DNA of 64,000 nt from Cysteiniphilum marinum (GCF_014857925.1 NZ_JACYVZ010000002.1:222455-286454), one strand, 5' to 3'. Counted from the first letter of the stretch, positions 10,115-19,309 are shown. The notes: generated by a model from the sequence alone, not told the origin. Program-made: numbers and translations.

Positions 10115-10915
10115 TTAGAATAACTGTATTGTCGTGACTTTTGCTTTCTCACCTTGCAAGGTACGCGCAATATTATCCGCATTACTAATCACCACTTGAT
10201 TAACGTTAGAGGCTAGCGCATCAAAGCAATTCTCAAGCTTAACCAACATGCCTTGTTGGACCTTGCCTTTTGATATTAAATGTTGGTAGGCATGTAAATC
10301 TAAGGTTTCAATCAATGAATCGGGATTGGCAATCTCCTCATAAACCCCTGACAAATCCATACAATAATATAGATTGACCTGATATTGATGCGCCAAGGCT
10401 TTTGCGATTTCATATGCCACTGTGTCGGCATTGGTATTTAAAAGCTGCCCACTACCATCATGGGTGATTGGTGCAATGACAGGTAAAAAACCATTATTGA
10501 TCAAATCAATTAATACATTACGATTAACTGCTTTAACATCACCAACAAAACCAAAGTCATGCATTTGAGTTCCGCGTTTGTTGCTTAATAGCAAATTAGC
10601 ATCAACACCACTTAAGCCCAATGCATTAACATCATAAGCTTGCAACTTAGCCACCATCTGTTTATTGATGATTCCGGCTAACACCATTGTGACAAGATCT
10701 AATGATGCTTGATCAGTCACGCGCCGGCCATTAATAAAGGTAGATTCAACACCTAGACGCTTCGCTAATTGACTGACCTGATCGCCACCGCCATGCACGA
10801 TAACACATGGATCACTTTGCTGCGAAAGAGCGTGCAATAGCGTATTGAGCTTATTTTCATCATCAATCACACGCCCACCTAATTTGATGATATTAAGCGT
10901 TTTATTCAACTTCAT
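10115..10915 (-). CDS. argB: N-acylglutamate kinase (acetyl- or succinylglutamate)
   Basis: An amino-acid kinase family enzyme that phosphorylates the gamma-carboxyl of N-acylglutamate. Motifs: NIIKLGGRVID at the N-terminus, IVHGGGDQVSQLAKRLG for substrate and ATP binding, and NADTVAYEIAKAL. The frame extends to an ATG at 10933, but the ATG at 10915 is preferred: AAGG lies 9 bp upstream and the kinase fold starts right after it (266 aa). It overlaps the argF' end by 14 bp. Substrate acyl group is not decided by this sequence alone. Confidence 0.92.
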   Translation of the reverse strand: MKLNKTLNIIKLGGRVIDDENKLNTLLHALSQQSDPCVIVHGGGDQVSQLAKRLGVESTFINGRRVTDQASLDLVTMVLAGIINKQMVAKLQAYDVNALGLSGVDANLLLSNKRGTQMHDFGFVGDVKAVNRNVLIDLINNGFLPVIAPITHDGSGQLLNTNADTVAYEIAKALAHQYQVNLYYCMDLSGVYEEIANPDSLIETLDLHAYQHLISKGKVQQGMLVKLENCFDALASNVNQVVISNADNIARTLQGEKAKVTTIQLF

Positions 10916-11915
10916 TGGCATAGACCTTTTCATTTAATAATGGTGCCTTTGACGTTTGTAATTTCAATGTTTTGACAAGTTCGGATAACACATATTGCAC
11001 GGCATAGAGACGATTCTCAGCTTGTTCGATAACAATTGAGCATTCAGAATCAAGCACATCATCAGCAATCACTAAGTTACGTCTGACGGGTAAGCAATGC
11101 ATAACCTTGGCATTAGGGGCATTTTTTAGCTTTTCTTGAGTAATCATCCATTTGTCATCGGTATTGATCACCTTGCCGTATTCTTTAGTGCTTGACCAAT
11201 TTTTAACATAGATAAAATCAGCATCTTTAAACGCCTCATCTTGATCATATACCACTTGAGCATCACCGATAAATTCTGAATCCAGTTCATAACCTTCAGG
11301 ATGTGTCACTACAAAGTCATAATCCATCAGTTGCATACCCTCAGCAAACGAATTTGCTACCGCATGTGGCAAGGGATTAACATGTGGCGCCCAGCTTAGC
11401 ACGACTTTTGTTTTTTTTAGTTTTTTTGATTTTTTATACTCTTCAATCGTTAATATATCGGCCAGACTCTGCAAAGGATGACGCAAGGCTGATTCTAAAT
11501 TCACTATTGGGCAATCCGTATATTTTTTAAATGCGCTAAAGATTTGCTCTTGATAATCTTGCTCTTTGTCATTGAGCTTGGCAAATGAGCGAATTGCGAC
11601 AATGTCACAATAGCTTGCAATGACTTGAGCGGCCTCTTTGATATGCTCAGGTTTATCGGCATTCATCACCACACCTTCGTTAAATTCCAGTGCCCAACCA
11701 TTATTCACATCAATTGGCAACACGTTTAAACCAATATTTTGTGCCGCCTTTATCGTTGAGATTTTAGTGCGTAAACTTGGATTTAAAAAAATAATGCCTA
11801 AAGTTTTATGTGCACCTAATTTATCATTCGCATGTGGATTCTGCTTAATCTCAATACATGATTGAATCGCTTCTTGGATATTATCAATATCCTTAATACT
11901 TAAATACTGCTGCAT
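10902..11915 (-). CDS. argF': N-succinylornithine carbamoyltransferase (ArgF' type)
   Basis: A 337-aa transcarbamylase: NPSLRTKIST is the carbamoyl-phosphate loop, RHPLQSLAD and MHCLPVRRN are family motifs. It is not ordinary ornithine transcarbamylase. The stretch around residue 89 (MNADKPEH) and SYCDIVAIRSFA match the Bacteroides fragilis N-succinylornithine enzyme, where the proline in this loop selects succinyl over acetyl substrate; Xanthomonas acetylornithine enzymes carry Glu there. A lysine-rich insert (about residues 162-172) is encoded by T-tracts on the plus strand. The acyl specificity is inferred from that residue. Confidence 0.88.
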   Translation of the reverse strand: MQQYLSIKDIDNIQEAIQSCIEIKQNPHANDKLGAHKTLGIIFLNPSLRTKISTIKAAQNIGLNVLPIDVNNGWALEFNEGVVMNADKPEHIKEAAQVIASYCDIVAIRSFAKLNDKEQDYQEQIFSAFKKYTDCPIVNLESALRHPLQSLADILTIEEYKKSKKLKKTKVVLSWAPHVNPLPHAVANSFAEGMQLMDYDFVVTHPEGYELDSEFIGDAQVVYDQDEAFKDADFIYVKNWSSTKEYGKVINTDDKWMITQEKLKNAPNAKVMHCLPVRRNLVIADDVLDSECSIVIEQAENRLYAVQYVLSELVKTLKLQTSKAPLLNEKVYANEVE

Positions 11916-11966
11916 GTTTTTTCACTCCTAGAAACTGTGTTTCTTTTATCTTATAAACTTTCTGTT

Positions 11967-12021
11967 GCTGAGCATTAGTCAAAGCCATTATATTTACGTT
12001 GGCTAAGCGTTAGTCGAAGCC
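11967..12021. repeat. Two imperfect 20-bp direct repeats
   Basis: Copies at 11967-11986 and 12002-12021 match at 17 of 20 positions and start 35 bp apart. They lie in the 197-bp gap between argD and argF'. Function unknown; they could be operator sites or remnants of a dispersed repeat. Confidence 0.5.
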
Positions 12022-12033
12022 TTTATAAATGTT

Positions 12034-12089
12034 ACCCCTCACCCGCGCAGCCCAAGCTGCACGAGCAATCCCGCAAGGGGAGAGGTGAT
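12034..12089. repeat. REP-like palindromic intergenic element
   Basis: GC-rich block in AT-rich surroundings. It begins ACCCCTCACCCGCG and ends CCCGCAAGGGGAGAGGTGAT, so the flanks are imperfect inverted repeats, and an inner GCAG/CTGC hairpin lies at 12047-12060. The CCCTCACCC...GGGGAGAGG layout resembles intergenic palindromic repeats common in proteobacterial genomes. It interrupts the arginine cluster between argD and argF' and could modulate transcript decay. Confidence 0.6.
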
Positions 12090-12112
12090 AACTGGTGAAC
12101 ATTATCATCATG

Positions 12113-13288
12113 CTAATCTTCGACTTCGTTCAAGGTGCGGTTAACATTTTTAGATGAGCACTCAGCTTCAATCACTTCTTTTAATGCCAAAATAAATGCA
12201 TCAATATGTGATTGCTGAATAGTTAGTGCAGGCAGTAAACGCATCACTTGCCCCGCTTGAGCAACACCTGTAAATATATGCTTTTGCTTTAAAAGTGCAT
12301 TGCGAACTGCTTTACAATCTAAGCTAAATTCAATACCTAGCATAAGCCCACGACCACGCACGGTTATTACTTCAGGGATTTGTAGTAATTGCTCTTTTAA
12401 ATATGCCCCTTGTTGCTTGGCATTATCAACAAGTGCTTCATCGTCAATAACTTCAAGCACAGCTAACATCGCAGCACAGGCAAGATAACTACCACCAAAG
12501 GTTGTGCCTAACATGTTTTTCAATACTGGAATATCATCTTTGATCAACACACCACCAACAGGAAAGCCATTACCCGCCCCCTTGGCAAAGGTAATTAAAT
12601 CCGGTTCAATACCCGATTGCCGGAAACTAAAAAACGCTCCTGTGCGTCCAAAGCCAGATTGAATCTCATCAACAATCAACTTTGCATCATACTCTTGACA
12701 CAAACCACTTGCCATCTGTAGAAAATGTATATCCGGCTCATAGATACCGGCAATGCCTTGAACTCCTTCGACAATTACCGAAGCCACATCATTATCCATC
12801 GCTTCTTTCAACGCATCTATATCATTTAATGGCACACTAATAACTTGAAAACCATTTGAAAAAGGTGATTGAATGGCAGGATTATCAGTAACCGCCAAGG
12901 CAAGATTTGTGCGCCCATGAAAGCTATTATTAATGCTAATGATCTTGTTGCGCTTGGTGACAACACCAGCAAGTTTAAGCGCATTTTCTACCGCTTCTGC
13001 TCCTGAATTGACTAAAAACAACTGGTAATTATGACAACCACTTAATTGTGCCAGTTTATCTGCCAGATGTTGCTGCATCGGCATCTCAACACTATTGGAA
13101 TAAAAGCCGATATGTTGCAACTGTTGCGTGATTCTTTCAATATAATGCGGGTGACTATGCCCAATTGAGATCACCGCATGCCCACCATATAGATCCAGAT
13201 ATTGTTGAGCATTTTCATCCCAAACATATAAATCTTGAGCTTTATTTAATGCAATGGGATAACGATCGTATACTTCATATAAATTCAT
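12113..13288 (-). CDS. argD: Acylornithine aminotransferase
   Basis: A class III PLP-dependent aminotransferase, 391 aa, converting N-acylglutamate semialdehyde to N-acylornithine. The PLP lysine is in LITFAKGAGNGFPVGG; other motifs are NSGAEAVENALKLA, SFHGRTNLALAVT and VDEIQSGFGRTG with the cofactor aspartate. It follows argC by 9 bp and precedes argF' across the REP-like gap. The acyl group (acetyl or succinyl) follows whatever the cluster uses. Confidence 0.94.
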   Translation of the reverse strand: MNLYEVYDRYPIALNKAQDLYVWDENAQQYLDLYGGHAVISIGHSHPHYIERITQQLQHIGFYSNSVEMPMQQHLADKLAQLSGCHNYQLFLVNSGAEAVENALKLAGVVTKRNKIISINNSFHGRTNLALAVTDNPAIQSPFSNGFQVISVPLNDIDALKEAMDNDVASVIVEGVQGIAGIYEPDIHFLQMASGLCQEYDAKLIVDEIQSGFGRTGAFFSFRQSGIEPDLITFAKGAGNGFPVGGVLIKDDIPVLKNMLGTTFGGSYLACAAMLAVLEVIDDEALVDNAKQQGAYLKEQLLQIPEVITVRGRGLMLGIEFSLDCKAVRNALLKQKHIFTGVAQAGQVMRLLPALTIQQSHIDAFILALKEVIEAECSSKNVNRTLNEVED

Positions 13289-13297
13289 AAAACCACC

Positions 13298-14269
13298 TTA
13301 AAAAACACTGGCTTTGAGGGACAAACCTAACTCACAAGGCAAGTCAAACATCAGATTCATATTTTGTAGAGCTTGCCCTGAAGCCCCTTTAATCAAATTA
13401 TCAATGACACTGACAACATGCAGATACTCACCATGTTTTTTCACGGATAATAAACAAGCATTGGTATTAACAACCATTTTTAAATCTGGCTCATGATCAA
13501 GTACTTTGACAAATGTACTTTGCTCGTAAAATGATTGCAAAATTTGTTGTGCCTTTATTTCAGTGAGATCTGACTTAAAATAAATCGAGGCAAAAATACC
13601 ACGACTAAAATTCCCTCGCATTGGCACAAATAATATTTGATTGTTTGAAGATAATTTCAATGCCTGTTTAATTTCAATCAGATGCTGATGTGAAAAGGCT
13701 TTATAGACAGACATATTATTAGTACGCCAGCTAAAGTGGGAAGTCCTACTGGGCATCACACCGGCACCTGTTGAGCCAGTAATGGCATTGATATGAACAT
13801 CTCCATTAACATAATTGCCAAAAGGCATTAGCGCCAGAATAATAGCCGTGGCAAAGCAACCAGGATTGGCAATATTAGATGCAACTGCAATCTCACTTTG
13901 CTTAATATCCGCCAAACCATAGAGAAACGCTGGATTTGCCTGAGTATCTCGATGATCCTGACTTAAATCAATTATCTTGGTATCTGCTTTGAATTGAAGC
14001 TGTTTAAGTGCCTCCTTAGCTTGCCCATGCCCTACACATAAAAACACGACATCAACATTATAATTTATCTCTCTATCGAATACGCGTTTATTATCAATCA
14101 AATAGAAATCATGATGTGTTTTGGCGATTAACTCACCGGCTTTTGAGGTACTATGTATAAACTGAATATCCACTTGCGGGTGATATGTCAGTAGTCGTAA
14201 TAGCTCACCAGCGGTATAACCCGCACCGCCTAAAATTCCAACCTTTATTTTGTTATTATGCTCAACCAT
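13298..14269 (-). CDS. argC: N-acyl-gamma-glutamyl-phosphate reductase
   Basis: NADPH-dependent reduction of N-acylglutamyl phosphate to the semialdehyde. GILGGAGYTAGELLRLL is the nucleotide-binding loop. ANPGCFATAI holds the catalytic cysteine, and LSQDHR and GSTGAGVMPSRTSHFSWR are substrate-site segments. The 323-aa length with FSWRTNNMSVYKAFSHQH looks like the shorter ArgC type found in Bacteroidetes clusters. It starts 6 bp after the argG stop. Confidence 0.95.
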   Translation of the reverse strand: MVEHNNKIKVGILGGAGYTAGELLRLLTYHPQVDIQFIHSTSKAGELIAKTHHDFYLIDNKRVFDREINYNVDVVFLCVGHGQAKEALKQLQFKADTKIIDLSQDHRDTQANPAFLYGLADIKQSEIAVASNIANPGCFATAIILALMPFGNYVNGDVHINAITGSTGAGVMPSRTSHFSWRTNNMSVYKAFSHQHLIEIKQALKLSSNNQILFVPMRGNFSRGIFASIYFKSDLTEIKAQQILQSFYEQSTFVKVLDHEPDLKMVVNTNACLLSVKKHGEYLHVVSVIDNLIKGASGQALQNMNLMFDLPCELGLSLKASVF

Positions 14270-14275
14270 AGAACC

Positions 14276-16150
14276 TCACCCTGTCACCGCTGTTTTGATT
14301 GAGCTTAATTGCGTTGTTTTGACTGATTTATCTTTACTCTGCAATTGATAATAAGCGGCCAGTTGTGTGCTCATCACTTTAGTAAATCCTTTGACGTCAT
14401 CACCAGTGAAACTTGCATTCTCCTCACCATATTTAGCATGTTGCGCCTGCATTAAATCATGCTCAGATTGTATACCCAACAGTACGAAATGAAGTGGATA
14501 AAGCTTCACAAACACATCCCCTGTGACCTTTGCTTGAGTCGATAATAACAAAGCCTCAATATCACGCGCTGCCGGATCAAGAAATTGTCCTTCATGTACC
14601 ATCTCAGCATAGGTATCACTTAGACTCGTTTTAATTTTAAGCTGTGCTTTAGTCAGTACATGTTTTTCCAATAAGTGATGTGCCTTGATCAGGATCAAAG
14701 GTGCAGGCGCTTCAAAGCCAACACGCCCCTTGATATTGATAATGGTGTCACCAACATGAATGTCACGACCAATACCATATTGGCTAGCAATATCATTAAG
14801 CTTTTGAATTACTTGAATTGAATTTGATAACTCGTCATTTAAAGCAATTGGCTCACCATTAATAAAGGTAATCTTTAACGTTTCTTCTCTATCTTGCGCT
14901 TTAACCATCTTAGTTGTCCAAGCCTCATCTTTTAAGTATAAATCTGAACTCAAGGTCTCAACACCGCCAACAGAGGTACCCCATAAACCTTTATTGATCG
15001 AATAGTTTTTGCTACTTTCGCTGCAACTTACACCTGAATTAATTAAATATTCTTGCGTTGCCGCACGTGATAATTTCAAATCACGAATGGGTGTGATGAT
15101 TTGAGCTTGTGGAGATAATATATGAAACATCAGATCAAAGCGCACTTGATCATTGCCTGCTCCCGTGCAGCCATGTGCAATCTTAGTGATACCCATAGCA
15201 TTTGCTACCTTAGCAATCGTCATTGCTTGAAAAGCACGCTCAGCACTGACTGATAAAGGATAACAGTTATTTTTAAGTGCATTAGCAAAGATCAGAAACT
15301 TAACACACTCCTGATAAAAGTCTTTTGTGACGTCAATGCTTTGATGCGTTTTTGCACCCAACTGATAAGCTCTGCGTTCAATCTGTGCTAACTCAATCTG
15401 AGTAAAACCACCCGTATTAACCGTCACAGTATGCACTTCTAGATCTTGCTCCTGCTGTAAATACTTAACACAAAAACTTGTATCCAAACCTCCACTAAAT
15501 GCGACAATAACTTTCATTGATTGCTCCCTTTTATTATCTTTATTATCTTGATTCTTTTGTAATACACCTTGCTCTTGCTGTTCACTTTGCTCTTTTTGCT
15601 TTTGTTTTCTTTGCGGATCGTACAGCATCCCTGTGCATAAACAATTTTGATATTCTTTAGCTTGTAAAATAGCGAAGTTCACACAACTCATACATCCTTG
15701 CCAAAATGTCTTATCCGTTGTTAAGCCAGTAAAAGCAGCCGGCTCATAACCCAATTCATAATTGATACGCATCACCTGCGGATTGGTCGTTAACCCAAAG
15801 ATCTTAGCATTAGGATAATATTCACGCGCTAACATAAACGCTTTTGATTTCAAGGCTTTGGATAAACCTAAGTTTCGATATTCTGGAAAAACAATTAAAC
15901 CTGAATTAGACACATAAGACTTATCTTGCCATGACTCGATATAACAAAAGCCTATAATTTGATTAAGCAGACGATCAATCGCAATCACTGCGTGTTTTGA
16001 ACGTATTTTCTCTTGCAAATAGTTCACACTGCGCTTGGCAATGCCGGTCTTTCTTTGCTTAGCACTTTCTTCAATCTGTGCGGCAATTACATGGGCAAAA
16101 TGGCAATGCGTACTATTGGCAATAACGATGTCGACATGGCTTAGCTTCAT
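14276..16150 (-). CDS. argG: GNAT acyltransferase-argininosuccinate synthase fusion
   Basis: One 624-aa frame. Residues 1-180 form a GNAT domain (acyl-CoA loop PEYRNLGLSKALKS, about residues 88-101). Residues 180-211 are a Q/K/N-rich linker. Residues 212-624 are complete ArgG, beginning MKVIVAFSGGLDTSF with the ATP-pyrophosphatase loop. ArgG joins citrulline and aspartate. The GNAT part is a candidate for the first step, acylation of glutamate, which no other gene in the cluster supplies. The ArgG methionine (15517) has GGGAG 6 bp upstream, so a free ArgG may also be made. Confidence 0.9.
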   Translation of the reverse strand: MKLSHVDIVIANSTHCHFAHVIAAQIEESAKQRKTGIAKRSVNYLQEKIRSKHAVIAIDRLLNQIIGFCYIESWQDKSYVSNSGLIVFPEYRNLGLSKALKSKAFMLAREYYPNAKIFGLTTNPQVMRINYELGYEPAAFTGLTTDKTFWQGCMSCVNFAILQAKEYQNCLCTGMLYDPQRKQKQKEQSEQQEQGVLQKNQDNKDNKREQSMKVIVAFSGGLDTSFCVKYLQQEQDLEVHTVTVNTGGFTQIELAQIERRAYQLGAKTHQSIDVTKDFYQECVKFLIFANALKNNCYPLSVSAERAFQAMTIAKVANAMGITKIAHGCTGAGNDQVRFDLMFHILSPQAQIITPIRDLKLSRAATQEYLINSGVSCSESSKNYSINKGLWGTSVGGVETLSSDLYLKDEAWTTKMVKAQDREETLKITFINGEPIALNDELSNSIQVIQKLNDIASQYGIGRDIHVGDTIINIKGRVGFEAPAPLILIKAHHLLEKHVLTKAQLKIKTSLSDTYAEMVHEGQFLDPAARDIEALLLSTQAKVTGDVFVKLYPLHFVLLGIQSEHDLMQAQHAKYGEENASFTGDDVKGFTKVMSTQLAAYYQLQSKDKSVKTTQLSSIKTAVTG

Positions 16151-16225
16151 CTAGGTAATTTCTATTAATCCAAACGAAGCTCAACGATAGCAAAGCCTTG
16201 ATGATAGATAAAATTCATTTTTTAT

Positions 16226-16256
16226 ATGTTTTGATGAATTTAATTCATCAAAACAT
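16226..16256. terminator. 14-bp perfect inverted repeat between argG and the esterase gene
   Basis: Arms at 16226-16239 and 16243-16256 with a TTA loop form a perfect AT-rich hairpin. It lies just 3' of the GDSL gene and upstream of argG. No T-run follows on the minus strand, so it may be a weak terminator for the esterase gene or an operator for the arginine cluster. Both roles are inference. Confidence 0.45.
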
Positions 16257-16273
16257 GGTTTTCCATTAGTGAA

Positions 16274-17950
16274 TTAATTAAAAGCTTCCATTGCTTTAGC
16301 GATTTTTGCAGCAATCACTTGATGTGTTTCTGCTGTTGGATGTACTGTGTCTTCAAATAAATGTTTTTTGTTATCAGCTTGTGGTATACACAATAGTGCA
16401 GAATTAGTGAGCGCTGCCAATGGATCCGTCTTTGTAACAGGTGCTTGCTTACATGCAGGTGTTGTTGTGTCATCAAATTGATAATTTTTGCCCAACGCAG
16501 ACATCTCATAATTTGCAACCATATCATTCATTAAATTAAAGACATCCACTGGTACAATTTTAATACTTGAATCCTGCTTTTGTAATGCGCCTAACATATT
16601 ACTCAATGCCGTATTGTAAGCAACAGATAGCTTCTCTAAAGCTGTCTGCTGATTATTCTCAATTGCCATTGGTGTTAGCCCTATGTTTGGCAATAGTAAT
16701 ACCACAAACTTCTTAGCACCATGTTCTGCAAGGTATTTGACATCATAGGCAATATCACCTGCTGCTTGCGTCATGACTTGTGCAGCCTCTGCTGCTGTTG
16801 GATGTTTTTCCACCTCTAGGAATAAGTTATTGGCACCACCCCATAAAATATAGACTTTGTCTGGATCTGCATGCTTTAATGGCTGCTGTGACAAGTAGCT
16901 ATCTATTTGATTATAGTTTTCAAGTTGATCATAAACAGGCTGCAAGCTTTCATTTGGGCTTTGCGCTTTAGGGCAACTATAAGCAGGTTGACCATTCACT
17001 TGTGGAATAGGGCCAATCGGTGAAGGCATATATAAAGGAACATTTCCAGGTGGAAGTAATTGAGGATTAAGCTGTCCTAATACTGTAAACATCGCTTGTG
17101 GCAAAATAAGCCCAATCCCTGCACACGTTGTTGTTGCGCCACCTTGGGCATAATTATTACCTGCTAAGCCTTTACTTTCTGTATCAATTGATAAATGGAA
17201 TCCTCCTAATGATTGATTAATTATCTTATGCCACGCAGGGTATGCCACCTTTATTGGCTGCATATAGTGACTGTTATTAGGTAACGCCGTTGCACTTGAT
17301 GCCCCAACCAACTTAGCCAAATCAGTAACCCAAACATTACCACCTGGCGTGGTATAGGTTGTTGATTTATCAGTTGATGTTCCTGGGACTTTTGGCCATG
17401 CAGGCAAACTGTGTAAAAACACATGCAACCCTTTGACCAAAGCAGCTAGCTGATCTTGCACACCTGCATCTGACAAACTATCGCCAAATACAACAAAGTC
17501 TTGCCCTTTAACGCCTGTGATATTAATGGTTTGTGTTGTGCCGCCAACATTGATGGTTAAAGTATCTTTTTGATTATATTGCGCATCTGAAGTTGGTGCA
17601 TAGCTCAAACTAAATTGACAACTTTGACCATTACTAATAGCTTGCGCACATGATCCAAGATTAACAGTAAACCCAGCATTTGGATTAGATTGTGTGACAC
17701 TCACCTGATATGCATTTGACTGACCGACTGCACCTATGCTTTGATCGCCAACACTTACAGTGAACTCTTTTTGATTATTTTGATTAATATCCGCATGGAT
17801 CACATTATCCGTCGGTGAGCTAACATTAACAGCAACACCAGCGCTGTCACCACCACCTCCGCCACCACAGGCAGATAATAGCATTGCTGCGGTCAATAGA
17901 CTGATTTTTTTCCACGCTTTCTTAGATTGCGAAAACTTTATGTTCATCAT
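16274..17950 (-). CDS. GDSL-family esterase/lipase lipoprotein
   Basis: A 558-aa exported lipoprotein. The signal peptide ends in the lipobox LLSAC, followed by a glycine run. Residues about 35-145 look like an Ig-like beta domain. The GDSL hydrolase follows: block I FGDSLSDAG with the nucleophile serine, GGANN as block III, and DTVHPT near the C-terminus supplying Asp and His. It likely cleaves esters or lipids at the cell surface or in the periplasm. The FadL-type gene lies 21 bp upstream on the same strand. Confidence 0.9.
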   Translation of the reverse strand: MMNIKFSQSKKAWKKISLLTAAMLLSACGGGGGGDSAGVAVNVSSPTDNVIHADINQNNQKEFTVSVGDQSIGAVGQSNAYQVSVTQSNPNAGFTVNLGSCAQAISNGQSCQFSLSYAPTSDAQYNQKDTLTINVGGTTQTINITGVKGQDFVVFGDSLSDAGVQDQLAALVKGLHVFLHSLPAWPKVPGTSTDKSTTYTTPGGNVWVTDLAKLVGASSATALPNNSHYMQPIKVAYPAWHKIINQSLGGFHLSIDTESKGLAGNNYAQGGATTTCAGIGLILPQAMFTVLGQLNPQLLPPGNVPLYMPSPIGPIPQVNGQPAYSCPKAQSPNESLQPVYDQLENYNQIDSYLSQQPLKHADPDKVYILWGGANNLFLEVEKHPTAAEAAQVMTQAAGDIAYDVKYLAEHGAKKFVVLLLPNIGLTPMAIENNQQTALEKLSVAYNTALSNMLGALQKQDSSIKIVPVDVFNLMNDMVANYEMSALGKNYQFDDTTTPACKQAPVTKTDPLAALTNSALLCIPQADNKKHLFEDTVHPTAETHQVIAAKIAKAMEAFN

Positions 17951-17971
17951 CTTTTTACCTTTTTATTAATA

Positions 17972-19309
17972 TTAGAATTTATATCTCAATGCCAAACCAA
18001 AGATATCGGCAAACCCGCGATAATCAGCAGATACTTTATTTTGCTCAATATTTGGAACATGTGTATTTGAACCAGTATACTCCGTGACATTAATACTTTG
18101 ATTAAGCATGAAAATATGCTCATAAACCGCATCAATTGAGAAGTGATCATTGACATGATACGTGCCACCAAGTGTTACCCAAATGCGATTAGTATCCGGC
18201 ATTCTTGCATCTCTTGTTTGTGACACGGTTGGTGTTTGATCATATGCTACACCCGTTCTTACCGACCAATGTGGGGTAATCTTATAATCCGTACCTAATG
18301 AGAATAACCAGCTATTTTTCCAGCCTAACTGTATCGTTGATGAGGTTGAATAGCCTCCCGGTGTGTCAATGGTAAGCTTATCCAAAGTACTCCACATCGT
18401 ATACTGCACAGTGCCTCTGACTTGCCATTTTGACGTAATATCTTGAGTAATACCAAAGTTAATCACACCAGGGGTTCTAAATGAAGTCGAGGCATCAGAA
18501 ATATAGCTATTATAAGGTGCCCCTGGTGTTATTGGCGTACTACCTGTTGGCAGTAACCATTGGTTGCCTGTACCTTCAATATTCATCTTAACTGGCGTGC
18601 GATAACTCAAACCAAAATAGGTCGCTTTCACTGGGTGAAACATCACACCAAAAATTCCACCAACGCCCCAGCCATTGCCACTAATATTCGTCGCTTGATT
18701 TGTAGGCGTTGCCAGTTCGCCATCATAGTTTGAAAACTCAGCGCTGGCATATTGGATTTGTAATCCTGCGGCAATCGAGATCTCTGGAATAATATTAAAG
18801 GCAATCTCAGGTGTTAGATTAACGACTTCAATTGATGTTTTCTGTGCGGCATAGCGCACAACTGAATTATCATCATAATTTGTCGTCATGCCCCACGGTG
18901 CGGTTAACGCCACACCTGCTGCTAGTCGATCATTTATACGCCATGCACCATATAAGTTAGGTACTAACGCGCCCTCAACCACACTATTTTGTGATGATGC
19001 ACCTGATACAGGATCATCTGCAAAAGGAATCGTACTGTAATGTACACCATGACTGGCTTGTGCATTGGTCATTTTCACACTAGGTAAGATATAGCTGCCA
19101 CCGATGTAAACGCTATTATCCTTAACAAATCCCAAGTTGGCTGGGTTATTAAAAATACTACTGACATCATCTGGACTTGCAGCACTTCCTGCCATTGCCA
19201 TCCCTTGCAAGTAAACACTATTCTCATTGACCTGAAAGCCTGCTGCTTCAGCCTGACAAGTCATGGCAAAAGCCACTGCCAAAAATGACAGCTTGTGTAA
19301 TTTTCTCAT
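17972..19309 (-). CDS. FadL/OmpP1-family outer-membrane fatty acid transporter
   Basis: A 445-aa outer-membrane beta-barrel with a signal peptide ending near AEAAGFQVNE. The hatch-like N-terminus (LQGMAMAGSAASPDDVSSIFNNPANLGF) is typical of FadL, TodX and OmpP1 channels for long-chain fatty acids or other hydrophobic molecules. The last residue is phenylalanine (LALRYKF), as expected for barrel assembly. It precedes the GDSL esterase gene, suggesting that ester cleavage and uptake are coupled. In the 215 bp upstream I see no gene. Confidence 0.92.
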   Translation of the reverse strand: MRKLHKLSFLAVAFAMTCQAEAAGFQVNENSVYLQGMAMAGSAASPDDVSSIFNNPANLGFVKDNSVYIGGSYILPSVKMTNAQASHGVHYSTIPFADDPVSGASSQNSVVEGALVPNLYGAWRINDRLAAGVALTAPWGMTTNYDDNSVVRYAAQKTSIEVVNLTPEIAFNIIPEISIAAGLQIQYASAEFSNYDGELATPTNQATNISGNGWGVGGIFGVMFHPVKATYFGLSYRTPVKMNIEGTGNQWLLPTGSTPITPGAPYNSYISDASTSFRTPGVINFGITQDITSKWQVRGTVQYTMWSTLDKLTIDTPGGYSTSSTIQLGWKNSWLFSLGTDYKITPHWSVRTGVAYDQTPTVSQTRDARMPDTNRIWVTLGGTYHVNDHFSIDAVYEHIFMLNQSINVTEYTGSNTHVPNIEQNKVSADYRGFADIFGLALRYKF

